From assembly GCA_019694875.1 (NCBI GenBank), contig JAIBBC010000001.1, positions 1,116,001-1,180,000 of the forward strand: a stretch of DNA of 64,000 bases, in the 5' to 3' direction. Under the pieces are notes generated by a model that did not search any database, was not told the DNA's origin, and saw only the letters and a list, made by a program, of their open reading frames with translations. Every line of letters begins with the position of its first letter. Position 1 is the stretch's first letter. Shown piece after piece: positions 18,987-26,836 of the stretch. Source of the stretch: Cyclobacteriaceae bacterium. Lineage in GTDB: Bacteria; Bacteroidota; Bacteroidia; Cytophagales; Cyclobacteriaceae. The position numbers and the translations under genes are program-made.

Positions 18987-19514
18987 CTATTTACGAAACA
19001 TAGGCAACGGCCTCAGCGGATGTTTTAAAAAATTCTGAACTGTTTTTCTGATTAAGAACCTGTGAAATCCTTTCGTTGCGAAACGCTGTATCAACTCCCG
19101 GAATCGCTTTCGCGAAAGCCCAAAGTTCAGAGTACCGAAACTCAGGTCAATCCAATCCGCTTTACGGAAAACCTCAACCGTTTTCGCAAACTCACCTGTG
19201 TATTGACTCACCTTATGATGCATGTCGATCATTAACGAGATTTCTGCAGACAACTCATCTTTTTCATGTTGAGCGAGCCATTCTTTTGCAAGGGAAATCG
19301 ATGGTTCCAGATAATCGAATGTGTTGTTCACCCAGATGCCGAGGTCGTGAAACGCAGCTGCTATCGCAAACTTCTCGTGATCCTGTTTTTTTCCGTGCAG
19401 CAAGGCACAGAGCGAGTAGACACGGCAGGCGTGATTCCGATACTTCAAAAAATCACTGCCAAGCTGAATCTTGTAGGTGTCGAGGATTTGATCGATCAGG
19501 ATGGGTTCTTCCAC
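18987..19514 (-). CDS. HD-domain protein, putative phosphohydrolase
   Basis: A 175-residue protein with a metal-binding HD pattern: a first His in NHACRVY, the HD pair in AAAFHDLGIW and a later His in MIDMHHKV. HD proteins hydrolyse phosphate esters of nucleotides or small metabolites; the substrate is unknown. The C-terminal tail is basic. It has no signal peptide, so it is cytoplasmic. It lies 16 nt downstream of the Gfo/Idh/MocA gene and just upstream of the YopX-like gene, all on the minus strand. Confidence 0.85.
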   Translation of the reverse strand: MEEPILIDQILDTYKIQLGSDFLKYRNHACRVYSLCALLHGKKQDHEKFAIAAAFHDLGIWVNNTFDYLEPSISLAKEWLAQHEKDELSAEISLMIDMHHKVSQYTGEFAKTVEVFRKADWIDLSFGTLNFGLSRKRFRELIQRFATKGFHRFLIRKTVQNFLKHPLRPLPMFRK

Positions 19515-19530
19515 AAGCCCGAGCTTGAAA

Positions 19531-20901
19531 TTACATCCGGATATCCATCACCTTTTTGTTTTTGCGGCTTTCCTCTGCCATAAAGCCCATCACATGACTT
19601 TCGATGGATTGATCGATGGTCGATGTTAACAGCGCAGGATTACGTTGTGCCACGGCCTGCACCCAGTTTTCAGCCAGCCTCCAGTCGCCACCGCCATGCC
19701 CATCGGTTGCTTCTTTCCACTCTTCCTTCTTGCCACTTCTGAAGTTAGTAATCGTGAACGAATTCATATCACCAACGATGTCACCATGACTGCCCATCAC
19801 GCGTGTTCTCCGGCCTCCGTACGATGTAAGCGCTTCCATGCTGAAGCTGGCGGTAACGTTATCGTCAAATAAAATATTGGTAACGTAATGATCGGGTTGA
19901 TCATTATCCATCCGGTAAACGCAACGCCCGTAGTTGGTTGTCTTGAGTTGCTCCAGCACGTATGCGCTCTGCTTGTCTTTGTCTTCCGGCAAATCAAAAA
20001 CGTAATTCCATTCGCGCCTGCGATAATAAACTTCAAGCGCTGAATACGGACAAGTACCCTCTACCGCGCACCCATCGGTGCAGCGCTCGGTACTTCCGGC
20101 AGGTGCGTTCTTCTTTGTAAACCACGACAAGTCGCCAAACGCATGAATGCTTTTGCTCGGTTTGCCAATCATCCAGCGAAGAATGTCAAGATCGTGGCAG
20201 GACTTGGCAAGAATGATGGGTGTAGTCTGCCTGCTGTTGTGCCAGTTGCCGCGAACGTACGAATGGCTCATGTGGAAGTGTTCAATCGGCTCCATGTGCT
20301 GGATGCTGATCACTTCACCGATTGCTTTGCTTTGAATGAGTTCACGAAGTTTCACAAAATATGGTGCGTACCGGAGCACGTGGCATACGGCTACGATACG
20401 ATCGTTTTTCTTGGCTAACGCCAGGATGTCGCGGCATTCTTTTTCACTTGGCGAAATTGGTTTTTCGAGCAACACATCGTAACCCATTTCGAGGGCTTTC
20501 ATGCATGGTCCGTAATGCAGGTTATCCGGTGTAGAGATGATGATGGCATCGGCAAATTTCGGCCGTTTGAAAACATCCTCCCACGTAACAAAACGGTTTT
20601 CATCTTTGATGGCATGTTTTTTCGCATACCGTTCGTTGCGGATAGCGATGGGCTCAGCAACGCCTATGATGTCCAGGTTGTCGGGATAGGCAAGCGAATA
20701 GCCACCATACACATTACCCCGGTTTCCGGCACCACATACAATGGCGGTTACGGGCTTATCAAGTTTTTTATACGTTTTGTTTTCCGGAAGCAGGATGGGC
20801 TGGCCGAATTCGTTGCGTGCTTCGAGTGCAGTGGGTAAGGCGGTTGCTGCAGCCGAGAGGCCCAACAACCGTAGCGCATCGCGCCTGGAGAATTTTGACA
20901 T
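19531..20901 (-). CDS. Exported Gfo/Idh/MocA-family oxidoreductase
   Basis: A 456-residue protein. The N-terminus FSRRDALRLLG plus an Ala/Leu-rich stretch is a Tat signal, common in Bacteroidota members of this family. The Rossmann motif CGAGNRGNVYGGY lies near residues 56-68 and the catalytic block is EKPISPSEKEC. A Cys-containing segment (ERCTDGCAVEGTCPYSA) near the middle is shared with glycosidase-like or GH109-type relatives. These NAD(P)-dependent enzymes act on sugars or inositols; no carbohydrate genes are nearby to suggest the substrate. Confidence 0.92.
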   Translation of the reverse strand: MSKFSRRDALRLLGLSAAATALPTALEARNEFGQPILLPENKTYKKLDKPVTAIVCGAGNRGNVYGGYSLAYPDNLDIIGVAEPIAIRNERYAKKHAIKDENRFVTWEDVFKRPKFADAIIISTPDNLHYGPCMKALEMGYDVLLEKPISPSEKECRDILALAKKNDRIVAVCHVLRYAPYFVKLRELIQSKAIGEVISIQHMEPIEHFHMSHSYVRGNWHNSRQTTPIILAKSCHDLDILRWMIGKPSKSIHAFGDLSWFTKKNAPAGSTERCTDGCAVEGTCPYSALEVYYRRREWNYVFDLPEDKDKQSAYVLEQLKTTNYGRCVYRMDNDQPDHYVTNILFDDNVTASFSMEALTSYGGRRTRVMGSHGDIVGDMNSFTITNFRSGKKEEWKEATDGHGGGDWRLAENWVQAVAQRNPALLTSTIDQSIESHVMGFMAEESRKNKKVMDIRM

Positions 20902-21018
20902 AGGAGAGCGGGTTAAGTTCAGCTAACGGGAGAGACTTGTGTCACTTCACGTTAATCAGAATCCAAGCTACGAATAAGAAAAAGCGTTTACAAGAAATGG
21001 GAAGGCAAGTCGAGAATA

Positions 21019-21034
21019 TTGATCAGTTGATCAA
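21019..21034. promoter_or_regulatory. 16-bp palindrome at the left edge of the accessory region
   Basis: TTGATCA-GT-TGATCAA has perfect 7-bp arms. It lies about 120 nt upstream of the Gfo/Idh/MocA start and next to the terminator-like repeat at 21059. It could be an operator; no regulator gene is close. Confidence 0.35.
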
Positions 21035-21058
21035 ATGTGATTTAGCGTAACAATAAGT

Positions 21059-21103
21059 TTCGGCAGATTTATGGCACAGCAAAGTCCCATAAAATCTGCC
21101 GAA
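21059..21103. terminator. Long inverted repeat with T-run (terminator-like)
   Basis: TTCGGCAGATTTATGG pairs with CCATAAAATCTGCCGAA across a 12-nt loop. It lies directly after the stop of the minus-strand lipoprotein gene. The T-run (TTTTTT) follows the stem on the plus strand, so it is best read as a terminator or barrier that can act on either strand at the edge of the accessory region. Confidence 0.6.
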
Positions 21104-21109
21104 TTTTTT

Positions 21110-22783
21110 CTAGAAGTGGCTAATTAACAAGTCTATCTGTTCGTCCGTTACTCCGGCTGGTTTGTTGTCCTTAAGAAGTTGTGCAAGAGAAGATAGGCCA
21201 TAGATATGTTTTAACATTTTTACTTCGATTTCAGGCAACGTGAAGCCAGTCACTCGGTCATCCACACCTCCAAACCCACGTTCAGGATAAGAAACACCTA
21301 ATTGATTAACATTATCAACAATATCAATGTAGATCGAAGTGTATTTTTCCGAATGCTTCTTAGTCCAATATTGGTAGGCATATGAATTTGGCTTTACAGG
21401 AGGCAAAACTGGAAAATAGTCTTCCCTACCATAATTGACTATCCCTCGTTCGCTATACTCTATATTTGTCAAATACCACTCAATGGCCGTTGCCCAACTT
21501 TCCTGTAACTCAGGGGAGACTTGCCAGTATTGAAGTACCGTATTCATTCTTATAACATGGCTTGTATGCCCAGTCTCGTGCGATGTGGTCGAGAACACTT
21601 CGTCTGACATGTATTCAGTGTTACTGTCGCGGTATCTCCAGATCTTAAGAATAGGTACGATGATCCAGTTAGTACCACTTGAACTTCCGGTATTATCCAC
21701 CGCTACGTACACGGTTCGTTTTCTAGTGAATAAGGGACCAGCAGCCCAACGCAATGGCCTTTGTAAGCCCCTAATATCTTTGTAATTATATCTATATCCA
21801 GCTCGGAATACATGCCCCGCAAATCTCTGATAGCCATTGTTTAAGTCATAGTTCCAATCGCCTGAGAGTTTAGGGCCGTTCACCCAGAATGTTGTGTTTA
21901 CTATATTATGTCTTACTGCAAACCTGGTTTGGGCGAACCAAATAGAATAATTACATACCTTACTTACAGAATGATTCATACGGAAATTGCCGTTGAAATC
22001 GGTATTGGCTTGCAATACTGTGAACCATCTTCTTGCTTGTACTCTCACCCCCTCCATTCCAATCCATTGCTGGAGCCTTGTATCAAACACCCTGATACGT
22101 CCACCCGGCCTGAATCTTCTGGCTGTTGTACCGCTTAAACATTCACTTTCTTCAATAATATCATCTGTATTTCCGGTTTGGAGATAGGCCTGATTTAGAA
22201 GCTTGAGCACGAAGCAATCGTCTGTTCCACCATTTCCGTAGTTAAATACAGCATCTTCTTCGGGTATATAGAGTTTGTCCAGAATTTCATATTCAATCTC
22301 TTTGGGAAAAGTATAGTCAGCTTTCACTGCCGTATATTGATACGTGGGTACACTATCTGGCAAGCTCGGGTCATGATAATAGTCTCCGTTTAGAATCACC
22401 GTGCTTTCGATTGGAAAATCTGAGAATGACAGGGTTGAATCTGCATGCAAAACTTCATACTCATCGGAATTTTTCGGCTTAAATTTTATGTAAAGGTGTG
22501 TTGTACGAATAGATGCTGGCGCGTTAGGTCTCAACCCGGTTTTAAGCAGGTATTGCCAAGCTGTTGTCATGTTCTGTACCGTGTAAGGATTTCGTTTGTT
22601 TTCCCCCAATATGATGCTCGCCCCCTCCTTGTATGGAGGGTCGCTTGCTGTTCGCGCTACCAAGTTTTGATTTTTCAAACTTTGATTGGGCTTTTTAATT
22701 AGCTCGTCATCCTGACAACTAAAAAAAACCAGAGCGAACACCAGTAAAACTAATGCCCGCGATTTCAAAATGATATTTTTCAT
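21110..22783 (-). CDS. Lipoprotein with HEXXH zincin motif
   Basis: A 557-residue protein. The lipoprotein signal ends in VFFSC (Cys at about residue 23). The middle (about residues 225-290) looks like a carboxypeptidase-regulatory or Ig-like beta fold (GGRIRVFDTRLQQW, then TDFNGNF). The motif HETGH at about residues 402-406, followed by Glu residues in PELQESWATAIEW about 25 residues later, has the form of a zincin metallopeptidase active site with a downstream Glu. The substrate is unknown. It is divergent from the lipoprotein at 23102 across a 318-nt spacer. It is AT-richer than the flanking core genes, in line with transfer. Surface or periplasmic location is inferred. Confidence 0.8.
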   Translation of the reverse strand: MKNIILKSRALVLLVFALVFFSCQDDELIKKPNQSLKNQNLVARTASDPPYKEGASIILGENKRNPYTVQNMTTAWQYLLKTGLRPNAPASIRTTHLYIKFKPKNSDEYEVLHADSTLSFSDFPIESTVILNGDYYHDPSLPDSVPTYQYTAVKADYTFPKEIEYEILDKLYIPEEDAVFNYGNGGTDDCFVLKLLNQAYLQTGNTDDIIEESECLSGTTARRFRPGGRIRVFDTRLQQWIGMEGVRVQARRWFTVLQANTDFNGNFRMNHSVSKVCNYSIWFAQTRFAVRHNIVNTTFWVNGPKLSGDWNYDLNNGYQRFAGHVFRAGYRYNYKDIRGLQRPLRWAAGPLFTRKRTVYVAVDNTGSSSGTNWIIVPILKIWRYRDSNTEYMSDEVFSTTSHETGHTSHVIRMNTVLQYWQVSPELQESWATAIEWYLTNIEYSERGIVNYGREDYFPVLPPVKPNSYAYQYWTKKHSEKYTSIYIDIVDNVNQLGVSYPERGFGGVDDRVTGFTLPEIEVKMLKHIYGLSSLAQLLKDNKPAGVTDEQIDLLISHF

Positions 22784-23101
22784 AAAGTTTTGTGTTTTAT
22801 GAATCTATCAAACTTTTCTAGTCTTTGAGGGTTTGCTCGCCAATGAGGGTATATCGAGATGTAAGATTAAACATGGTTTTTGGCGATCGACCAACGGCAA
22901 CCACGTGTATTAGTTAATGCAGTCAACAAGAGTGATGGAAATTTTTTAAAGTTTTTCCTGCGCTAATATCTGCGTGATGATATTAACTGGTGCTAATTAG
23001 TGCCAATTATACATCAAACTGTGCGAGTCACGCATCAGTAGATTTTCTTAAATGAGACATCTACCGTATTTGAATTTTTGTAAATATGCGGGGCTCAAAT
23101 T
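22784..23101. promoter_or_regulatory. Divergent intergenic region between two accessory lipoproteins
   Basis: A 318-nt spacer with no ORF. It contains AATATC-N8-GATATT (22965-22984) and an 18-nt near-palindrome with core CTAATTAG (22988-23005). It also has GTCACGCAT at 23027, which differs by one base from the GTCACGCTT box of the ubiquitin-like locus. These could be operator or promoter elements for the two divergent genes. Confidence 0.4.
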
Positions 23102-24556
23102 TTGAACATGAACTCCAGAAATTTTTTATCCAACGCTTTTGTTTGTCTAGTTGCAGTGTCATGCACTGATCAGGTCGATGTTAGCCCGACTCAAAAGTCT
23201 TCAGCTGCGGTTGAGGCGACCTCATTAAAAAAGGAACCTGAATTGGAGCACGTGCTTGATCTCGCGGGATTTACCCAGCCTATCGGAGGAGCTACCGCTC
23301 GCCTCAATGGGGAAGGCGCTGGGATAGATGTTGACAGAATTCTGAAAATTGTTCAGGAAGACAGCGTACACCACACGTACACATTTAAGATTCAGGATGA
23401 CGAACCTAGGCGTTTTTCTAACCTTGTGATAGAAGAAACATCACGCGCTTCTTACCTAGTGTTTATTTTAACATATGAATTCGAAGGTAAGTTTACCGAC
23501 ATGAATCATTTTTCAGGCAAAGTCAGCCGATTCGATTTATATGGTAATCCTTTGAGAGAACTTGATTTTTTGGACGGAGAGTTAATTCTGGAAACGAACC
23601 ACGCGCGTGCGAAAGGGAGTATGACTACAGACTGCCTTACCGGGGTTGACAAACGCGAAGAATGTCTTGAATGGAGAAAATCAAATGCTCTGGGAGATCA
23701 GGAAACTTGTGCAAAGAAGGTATTAATTCTGACAATGAAGTACGGAGATTGTTCATCATACGATCCGGGGACCCCATCGGACGGAACAAATAATCAGCCT
23801 TATGGCGGGGGAACAACGATAAGCGGCCCAGGCACATCTTCGTCAAGTCCTTCTCCGGCAGAAAATGTTGATGGGTCCAATCCGGTAAAACCAATTCCAG
23901 GCTACAAACCAAAAAAGTCTGTTGCGGTTATCCCGGACGAGTGGCCAGGGAGCGATGAAGGCCTTCCTTACCAGTGGTGGCTGGATGACCAATGGCTCGA
24001 TGAGAATTTCTCACTTAGCCCGGATGATGAGGACTATAACAAACTTACGGCAGAGGAAAGGAGATTGATAAACCAATACCCTATACAGGCTTATGCGATT
24101 TCGAAGAATGCTTTGAAGGCATCAGCAGAGACGAAAGCAAGATTTGGTAACGATGGATTAAACGATAAATCAGACGCTTTCAGACATTGTTTTTTCAACG
24201 CTATGAATCAGCGTGACTGTGGCAAAGATCCTAATCTTAACAGTATTGCAAAGAAATTTGGAGATGCGCATGAATCGGAGACTCCCGCTGCTTTAGACTT
24301 GGAGAGACAAATGGATTTGTATAACAATGCTATAGGGCACATAATAGGAGATGTTATGTTCCCGGCCTTCACATCAGATAAATCTCTAGCGGAAGAGGCC
24401 ATGACAAGAGTTACAAACGGAGGCTTGAGATATTTGAGCCCACTGGATCACGTTGCCTCCAAAAGGTATGACAGCAATCGTGATGGTATCCAGGACTGTC
24501 CGACTTGTCGAAATGGAATCACCTCGGCTACTCAATTGACGCCTACGAATCAGTAA
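23102..24556 (+). CDS. Lipoprotein with toxin-like C-terminal domain (DUF6973-like)
   Basis: A 484-residue protein with an ATG start giving a signal that ends VAVSC (Cys 21). The N-terminal half (to about residue 215) is a beta-rich domain of unknown type. A low-complexity Gly/Ser/Pro linker covers about 215-275. The C-terminal part (about 320-460) has the block KSDAFRHCFFNAMN, then AKKFGDAHE and MDLYNNAIGHIIG. That pattern is shared, from memory, with a domain at the C-termini of polymorphic-toxin and wall-associated proteins (DUF6973 type). No immunity-like gene is obvious, but the small membrane gene downstream is convergent. The function is unknown; an effector or hydrolase role is only a guess. 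Confidence 0.78.
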   Translation: MNMNSRNFLSNAFVCLVAVSCTDQVDVSPTQKSSAAVEATSLKKEPELEHVLDLAGFTQPIGGATARLNGEGAGIDVDRILKIVQEDSVHHTYTFKIQDDEPRRFSNLVIEETSRASYLVFILTYEFEGKFTDMNHFSGKVSRFDLYGNPLRELDFLDGELILETNHARAKGSMTTDCLTGVDKREECLEWRKSNALGDQETCAKKVLILTMKYGDCSSYDPGTPSDGTNNQPYGGGTTISGPGTSSSSPSPAENVDGSNPVKPIPGYKPKKSVAVIPDEWPGSDEGLPYQWWLDDQWLDENFSLSPDDEDYNKLTAEERRLINQYPIQAYAISKNALKASAETKARFGNDGLNDKSDAFRHCFFNAMNQRDCGKDPNLNSIAKKFGDAHESETPAALDLERQMDLYNNAIGHIIGDVMFPAFTSDKSLAEEAMTRVTNGGLRYLSPLDHVASKRYDSNRDGIQDCPTCRNGITSATQLTPTNQ

Positions 24557-24634
24557 TTACACCATGTGTAGTATAATGACGCGGTGCTATGCCTAATGTC
24601 GGGAATAAAGTTCACGGATAGGTAATCTGTAGCA

Positions 24635-25108
24635 TCAGTCCACAATTTCTGTTTTTTCTACTTTCGTCACGCGGTCGTTGTCAAACGTTATTATTAGGTT
24701 ATTGAACTGCCAACCGAATCCAGCCTCCGAAGTACCAAGGTCATAGTCCCAAACGTTCACAGAGTCAGCTCTTGCGTCAGGAGGTCCCAGAATACCCAAA
24801 ATTTCTTCCTTGGTTTTATTTTTTAGGAGTTCGCTTTCAACGAGATTATCCCGCATCTCATACCTTTTAGATTTGTCCGCAAACCATTTCTCTTTACTAA
24901 AATCTCTAGTCGGTTCATAGAACATTGCAGCGATCATAACAACTATTAATCCGGTATAGATTATTGGAGTTAGAACAATTGTACCGATACAGGTTAATAT
25001 AATTCTCAGAACCCGGTTGGTCGTGATAAATTTCTTAAGAATCCACCGTAAAATTAAAAAGGTGAGTATTCCAATGACAAAATTGATTACATAAACTTCA
25101 ACGCCCAT
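24635..25108 (-). CDS. Membrane protein with BamE/SmpA-like C-terminal domain
   Basis: A 157-residue protein with two hydrophobic helices at about residues 3-22 and 35-62. The soluble tail includes K-T-K-E-E-I-L-G-I-L-G-P-P-D and then W-D-Y-D-L-G and F-D-N-D-R-V-T-K-V. This is the usual pattern of a small SmpA/OmlA/BamE-like fold (helix, G-x-P, then strands). The function is unknown. It lies convergent to the toxin-like lipoprotein, with a 78-nt gap, in the accessory region. Confidence 0.7.
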   Translation of the reverse strand: MGVEVYVINFVIGILTFLILRWILKKFITTNRVLRIILTCIGTIVLTPIIYTGLIVVMIAAMFYEPTRDFSKEKWFADKSKRYEMRDNLVESELLKNKTKEEILGILGPPDARADSVNVWDYDLGTSEAGFGWQFNNLIITFDNDRVTKVEKTEIVD

Positions 25109-25372
25109 TTGTCAAATTGTTCTAAGTAGTGGTTCGCAAGGTGCATTCAATTAAAAATAATTATCGTTAGGTGATATTTTCAAACTTATATATTAGCCTT
25201 TCTATTTCCAAAAATTACTTTTCATTTTGACTCAAGAGGTAACACTTTAGAATGATTTGCGCAAACGGTCGGCTGCGCGTGTGAGCCTAATGAAGATGAT
25301 TTCTAACTCTTAAACGTAGTGAGTAAAATTTCATAAAACTTTTCGCTGTTAATTATTGTAAAGTAGTGTAAA

Positions 25373-25555
25373 TTGATATTGGCTAGTAGTTTCAAAACAA
25401 ACCTTATTAATGCACCCCTGCTCTTAGCGATTATTGCAATGATGTTTTTATTGACTGCAGTTGATAGCCTGTTAGTAAAAGCGTTGAAAAAAAATAAGGA
25501 GTGGTATTTAAAGTCTCCGGTTTTGTTGTCATTATTCCGGAAAAAGAAGGCGTGA
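25373..25555 (+). CDS. Possible small membrane protein (60 residues)
   Basis: An open frame with a TTG start and no ATG before residue 23. It encodes one strong hydrophobic helix (about residues 13-35) and a Lys/Arg-rich tail (F-R-K-K-K-A). It may be a genuine small membrane protein or the remnant of a larger one. No promoter or Shine-Dalgarno site is evident. It is listed only because its composition is protein-like. Confidence 0.3.
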   Translation: MILASSFKTNLINAPLLLAIIAMMFLLTAVDSLLVKALKKNKEWYLKSPVLLSLFRKKKA

Positions 25556-26175
25556 ATTGTGAATTAAGCAGTAACATATTGCCTCCATGGACTAAAAAGC
25601 AATGCCGCTGCCGTTGTTGGTTTAAATAATGGTTTGTTGCATGGGACGTAAGCCAGATCTTTTTTAAAACTGCCCCAGGCTTTCAACGCTTATGTTTTCA
25701 AACTATGCTTGTCTGGCGACACATCACCCGGTGATGTTGGAACTATTTGCAACACATAAGGCAATATCGGAAAGCGAATCGCTGCTTTTTGCTCTGCGGT
25801 TGAAAATATCAGCAAGCGTCTTCAAACAATCAGCAATAAAGTAGTTAAAAACTGCAACGAATGTGTAATTACCCGCAATGACTTCGTTAAAACCTGCAAC
25901 GAATATGAAAAAATCTGCAATGATTTCGTTAAAATCTGCAACGAATGTGTAATTATCTGCAATGGGGTAGGGACAAATTGCGCTCCGGGAGTGTTTTTTG
26001 GCCTACTTGCACGCGTGGGCGCCAAGCCGTGAGGGGAAAGTAAGGACTGAACAATTAACTAAAGCCGAGCTTGCCTCTGCCGGAAGGCAGGTGTTGAGCC
26101 CGACTTGATTTGAATATAAACTACAAGTTAACGGGCGTGGCATATGCATTTTGTTGCCCTGTGCCAGGCCTGAAC
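25556..26175. other. Non-coding stretch with tandem repeat
   Basis: 620 nt with no gene I can support. It contains the 21-bp tandem repeat at 25790-25957 and a short hairpin CTGCC-GGAA-GGCAG at 26077-26090. The rest shows nothing recognisable. Confidence 0.5.
25790..25957. repeat. 21-bp tandem repeat, about eight units
   Basis: Consecutive 21-nt units starting with TGCAA or AGCAA and ending in (A)ATC or ACC. Five clear units run from 25853 to 25957, with two more diverged ones at 25811 and 25832 and a doubtful one at 25790. Adjacent units alternate between a CGAATGTGTAATTA form and a TGAtTTCGTTAAAA form. A 21-bp period keeps the codon frame on both strands, and both strands are open, but neither has a convincing start. 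It may be a slippage-born repeat or a remnant of a coding repeat. Confidence 0.75.
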
Positions 26176-26448
26176 TTAAAATCGTCTGTCGTGTGTTTTG
26201 CAATACCAATTCGGGTCGCAGGTAGTCACAAGGCATCCACCTGGTTCAACTTCATGACTCTCCACTTTTTTCAGGAATTCTTTGTCTGCGATAATGAGTC
26301 CGTATATTATTGGAACAATATTGTCTTTGTGAGTGCCTTCCGGACAAACCCCAGTTGATTTAGCTTTTTCGTACGGACAGACTTTTGGTGGATAATTTAT
26401 GTTAGATCCAGAATGACAGGTTCTTAAGCTGTGGATGGCTATAAGAAA
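26176..26448 (-). pseudogene. Remnant of a small Cys-rich protein gene
   Basis: On the minus strand the frame ending with TAA at 26176 reads like real protein. It has a V-C-P-Y-E-K block, T-G-V-C-P-E-G, I-V-P-I-I-Y-G-L, V-E-P-G-G-C, C-D-P-N-W-Y-C-K and a final D-R-R-F. This pattern recalls small zinc-ribbon-like proteins with a G-G-C...D-P-x-W-x-C end. The frame is closed by a stop just upstream of 26448, and no ATG, GTG or TTG precedes the conserved part. The 5' end therefore appears lost or frame-shifted. It lies immediately downstream of the ubiquitin-like operon. Confidence 0.45.
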
Positions 26449-26488
26449 TTATTCGGTATTGATCTCCGTAATACTAATGATGATAGTT

Positions 26489-26833
26489 CTATAAATCTTT
26501 TAATCTACTCCATATAACTTTGCCCTTTTTAATATAAAAATGACTGCCACAACCCACCTTTCTCCAAATAGAAGGGTAGATGTTAATCCTGCTCCAACGA
26601 GTAAAAAATCGCCATCGTGGCCTTACTTTTTTTAGTAGATTTAAAGATATAGTTTCATTACAGCCACACGGACACTGAAAGGCAAGCATCCAATAGTTGG
26701 ATTTTTCTCCAACTATGTAAACAGTTCGATCATCAAGTTCTTTAGGTAGGTCTTCAGCAAACCTATACTTATAAGTGATTTTATTACTTGAATCTACTGA
26801 CTTGCTGTAAATAGCTTTTAACCAATTTTTCAT
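26489..26833 (-). CDS. DUF6527-like zinc-binding protein of the ubiquitin-like operon
   Basis: A 114-residue protein with a CPCGC cluster (Cys54, Cys56, Cys58) and a second pair in GCGSHF (Cys95, His98). It also has the family-like W-R-F and N-I-Y-P-S-I-W blocks. The spacing suits a treble-clef or ribbon zinc site. The pattern matches, from memory, the DUF6527 family that recurs beside bacterial multiubiquitin/E2-E genes. It starts 3 nt after the JAMM-E1 stop, so it is the third gene of that operon. An adaptor or E3-like role is an inference from the zinc motif and the position; no RING is visible. Confidence 0.82.
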   Translation of the reverse strand: MKNWLKAIYSKSVDSSNKITYKYRFAEDLPKELDDRTVYIVGEKSNYWMLAFQCPCGCNETISLNLLKKVRPRWRFFTRWSRINIYPSIWRKVGCGSHFYIKKGKVIWSRLKDL

Positions 26834-26836
26834 AAA

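Noticed and set aside
25853-25957. CRISPR-like array
   Set aside because: The 21-bp units are adjacent, with no spacers between them, and there are no cas genes nearby.
25822-26025. 67-residue minus-strand ORF over the 21-bp repeat
   Set aside because: It is an ordinary reading of a repeat with a 7-codon period; both strands are open there and no promoter or homology supports it.
26110-26358. 82-residue plus-strand ORF
   Set aside because: It is the complement of the more protein-like minus-strand Cys-rich remnant and has no homology or start signal.
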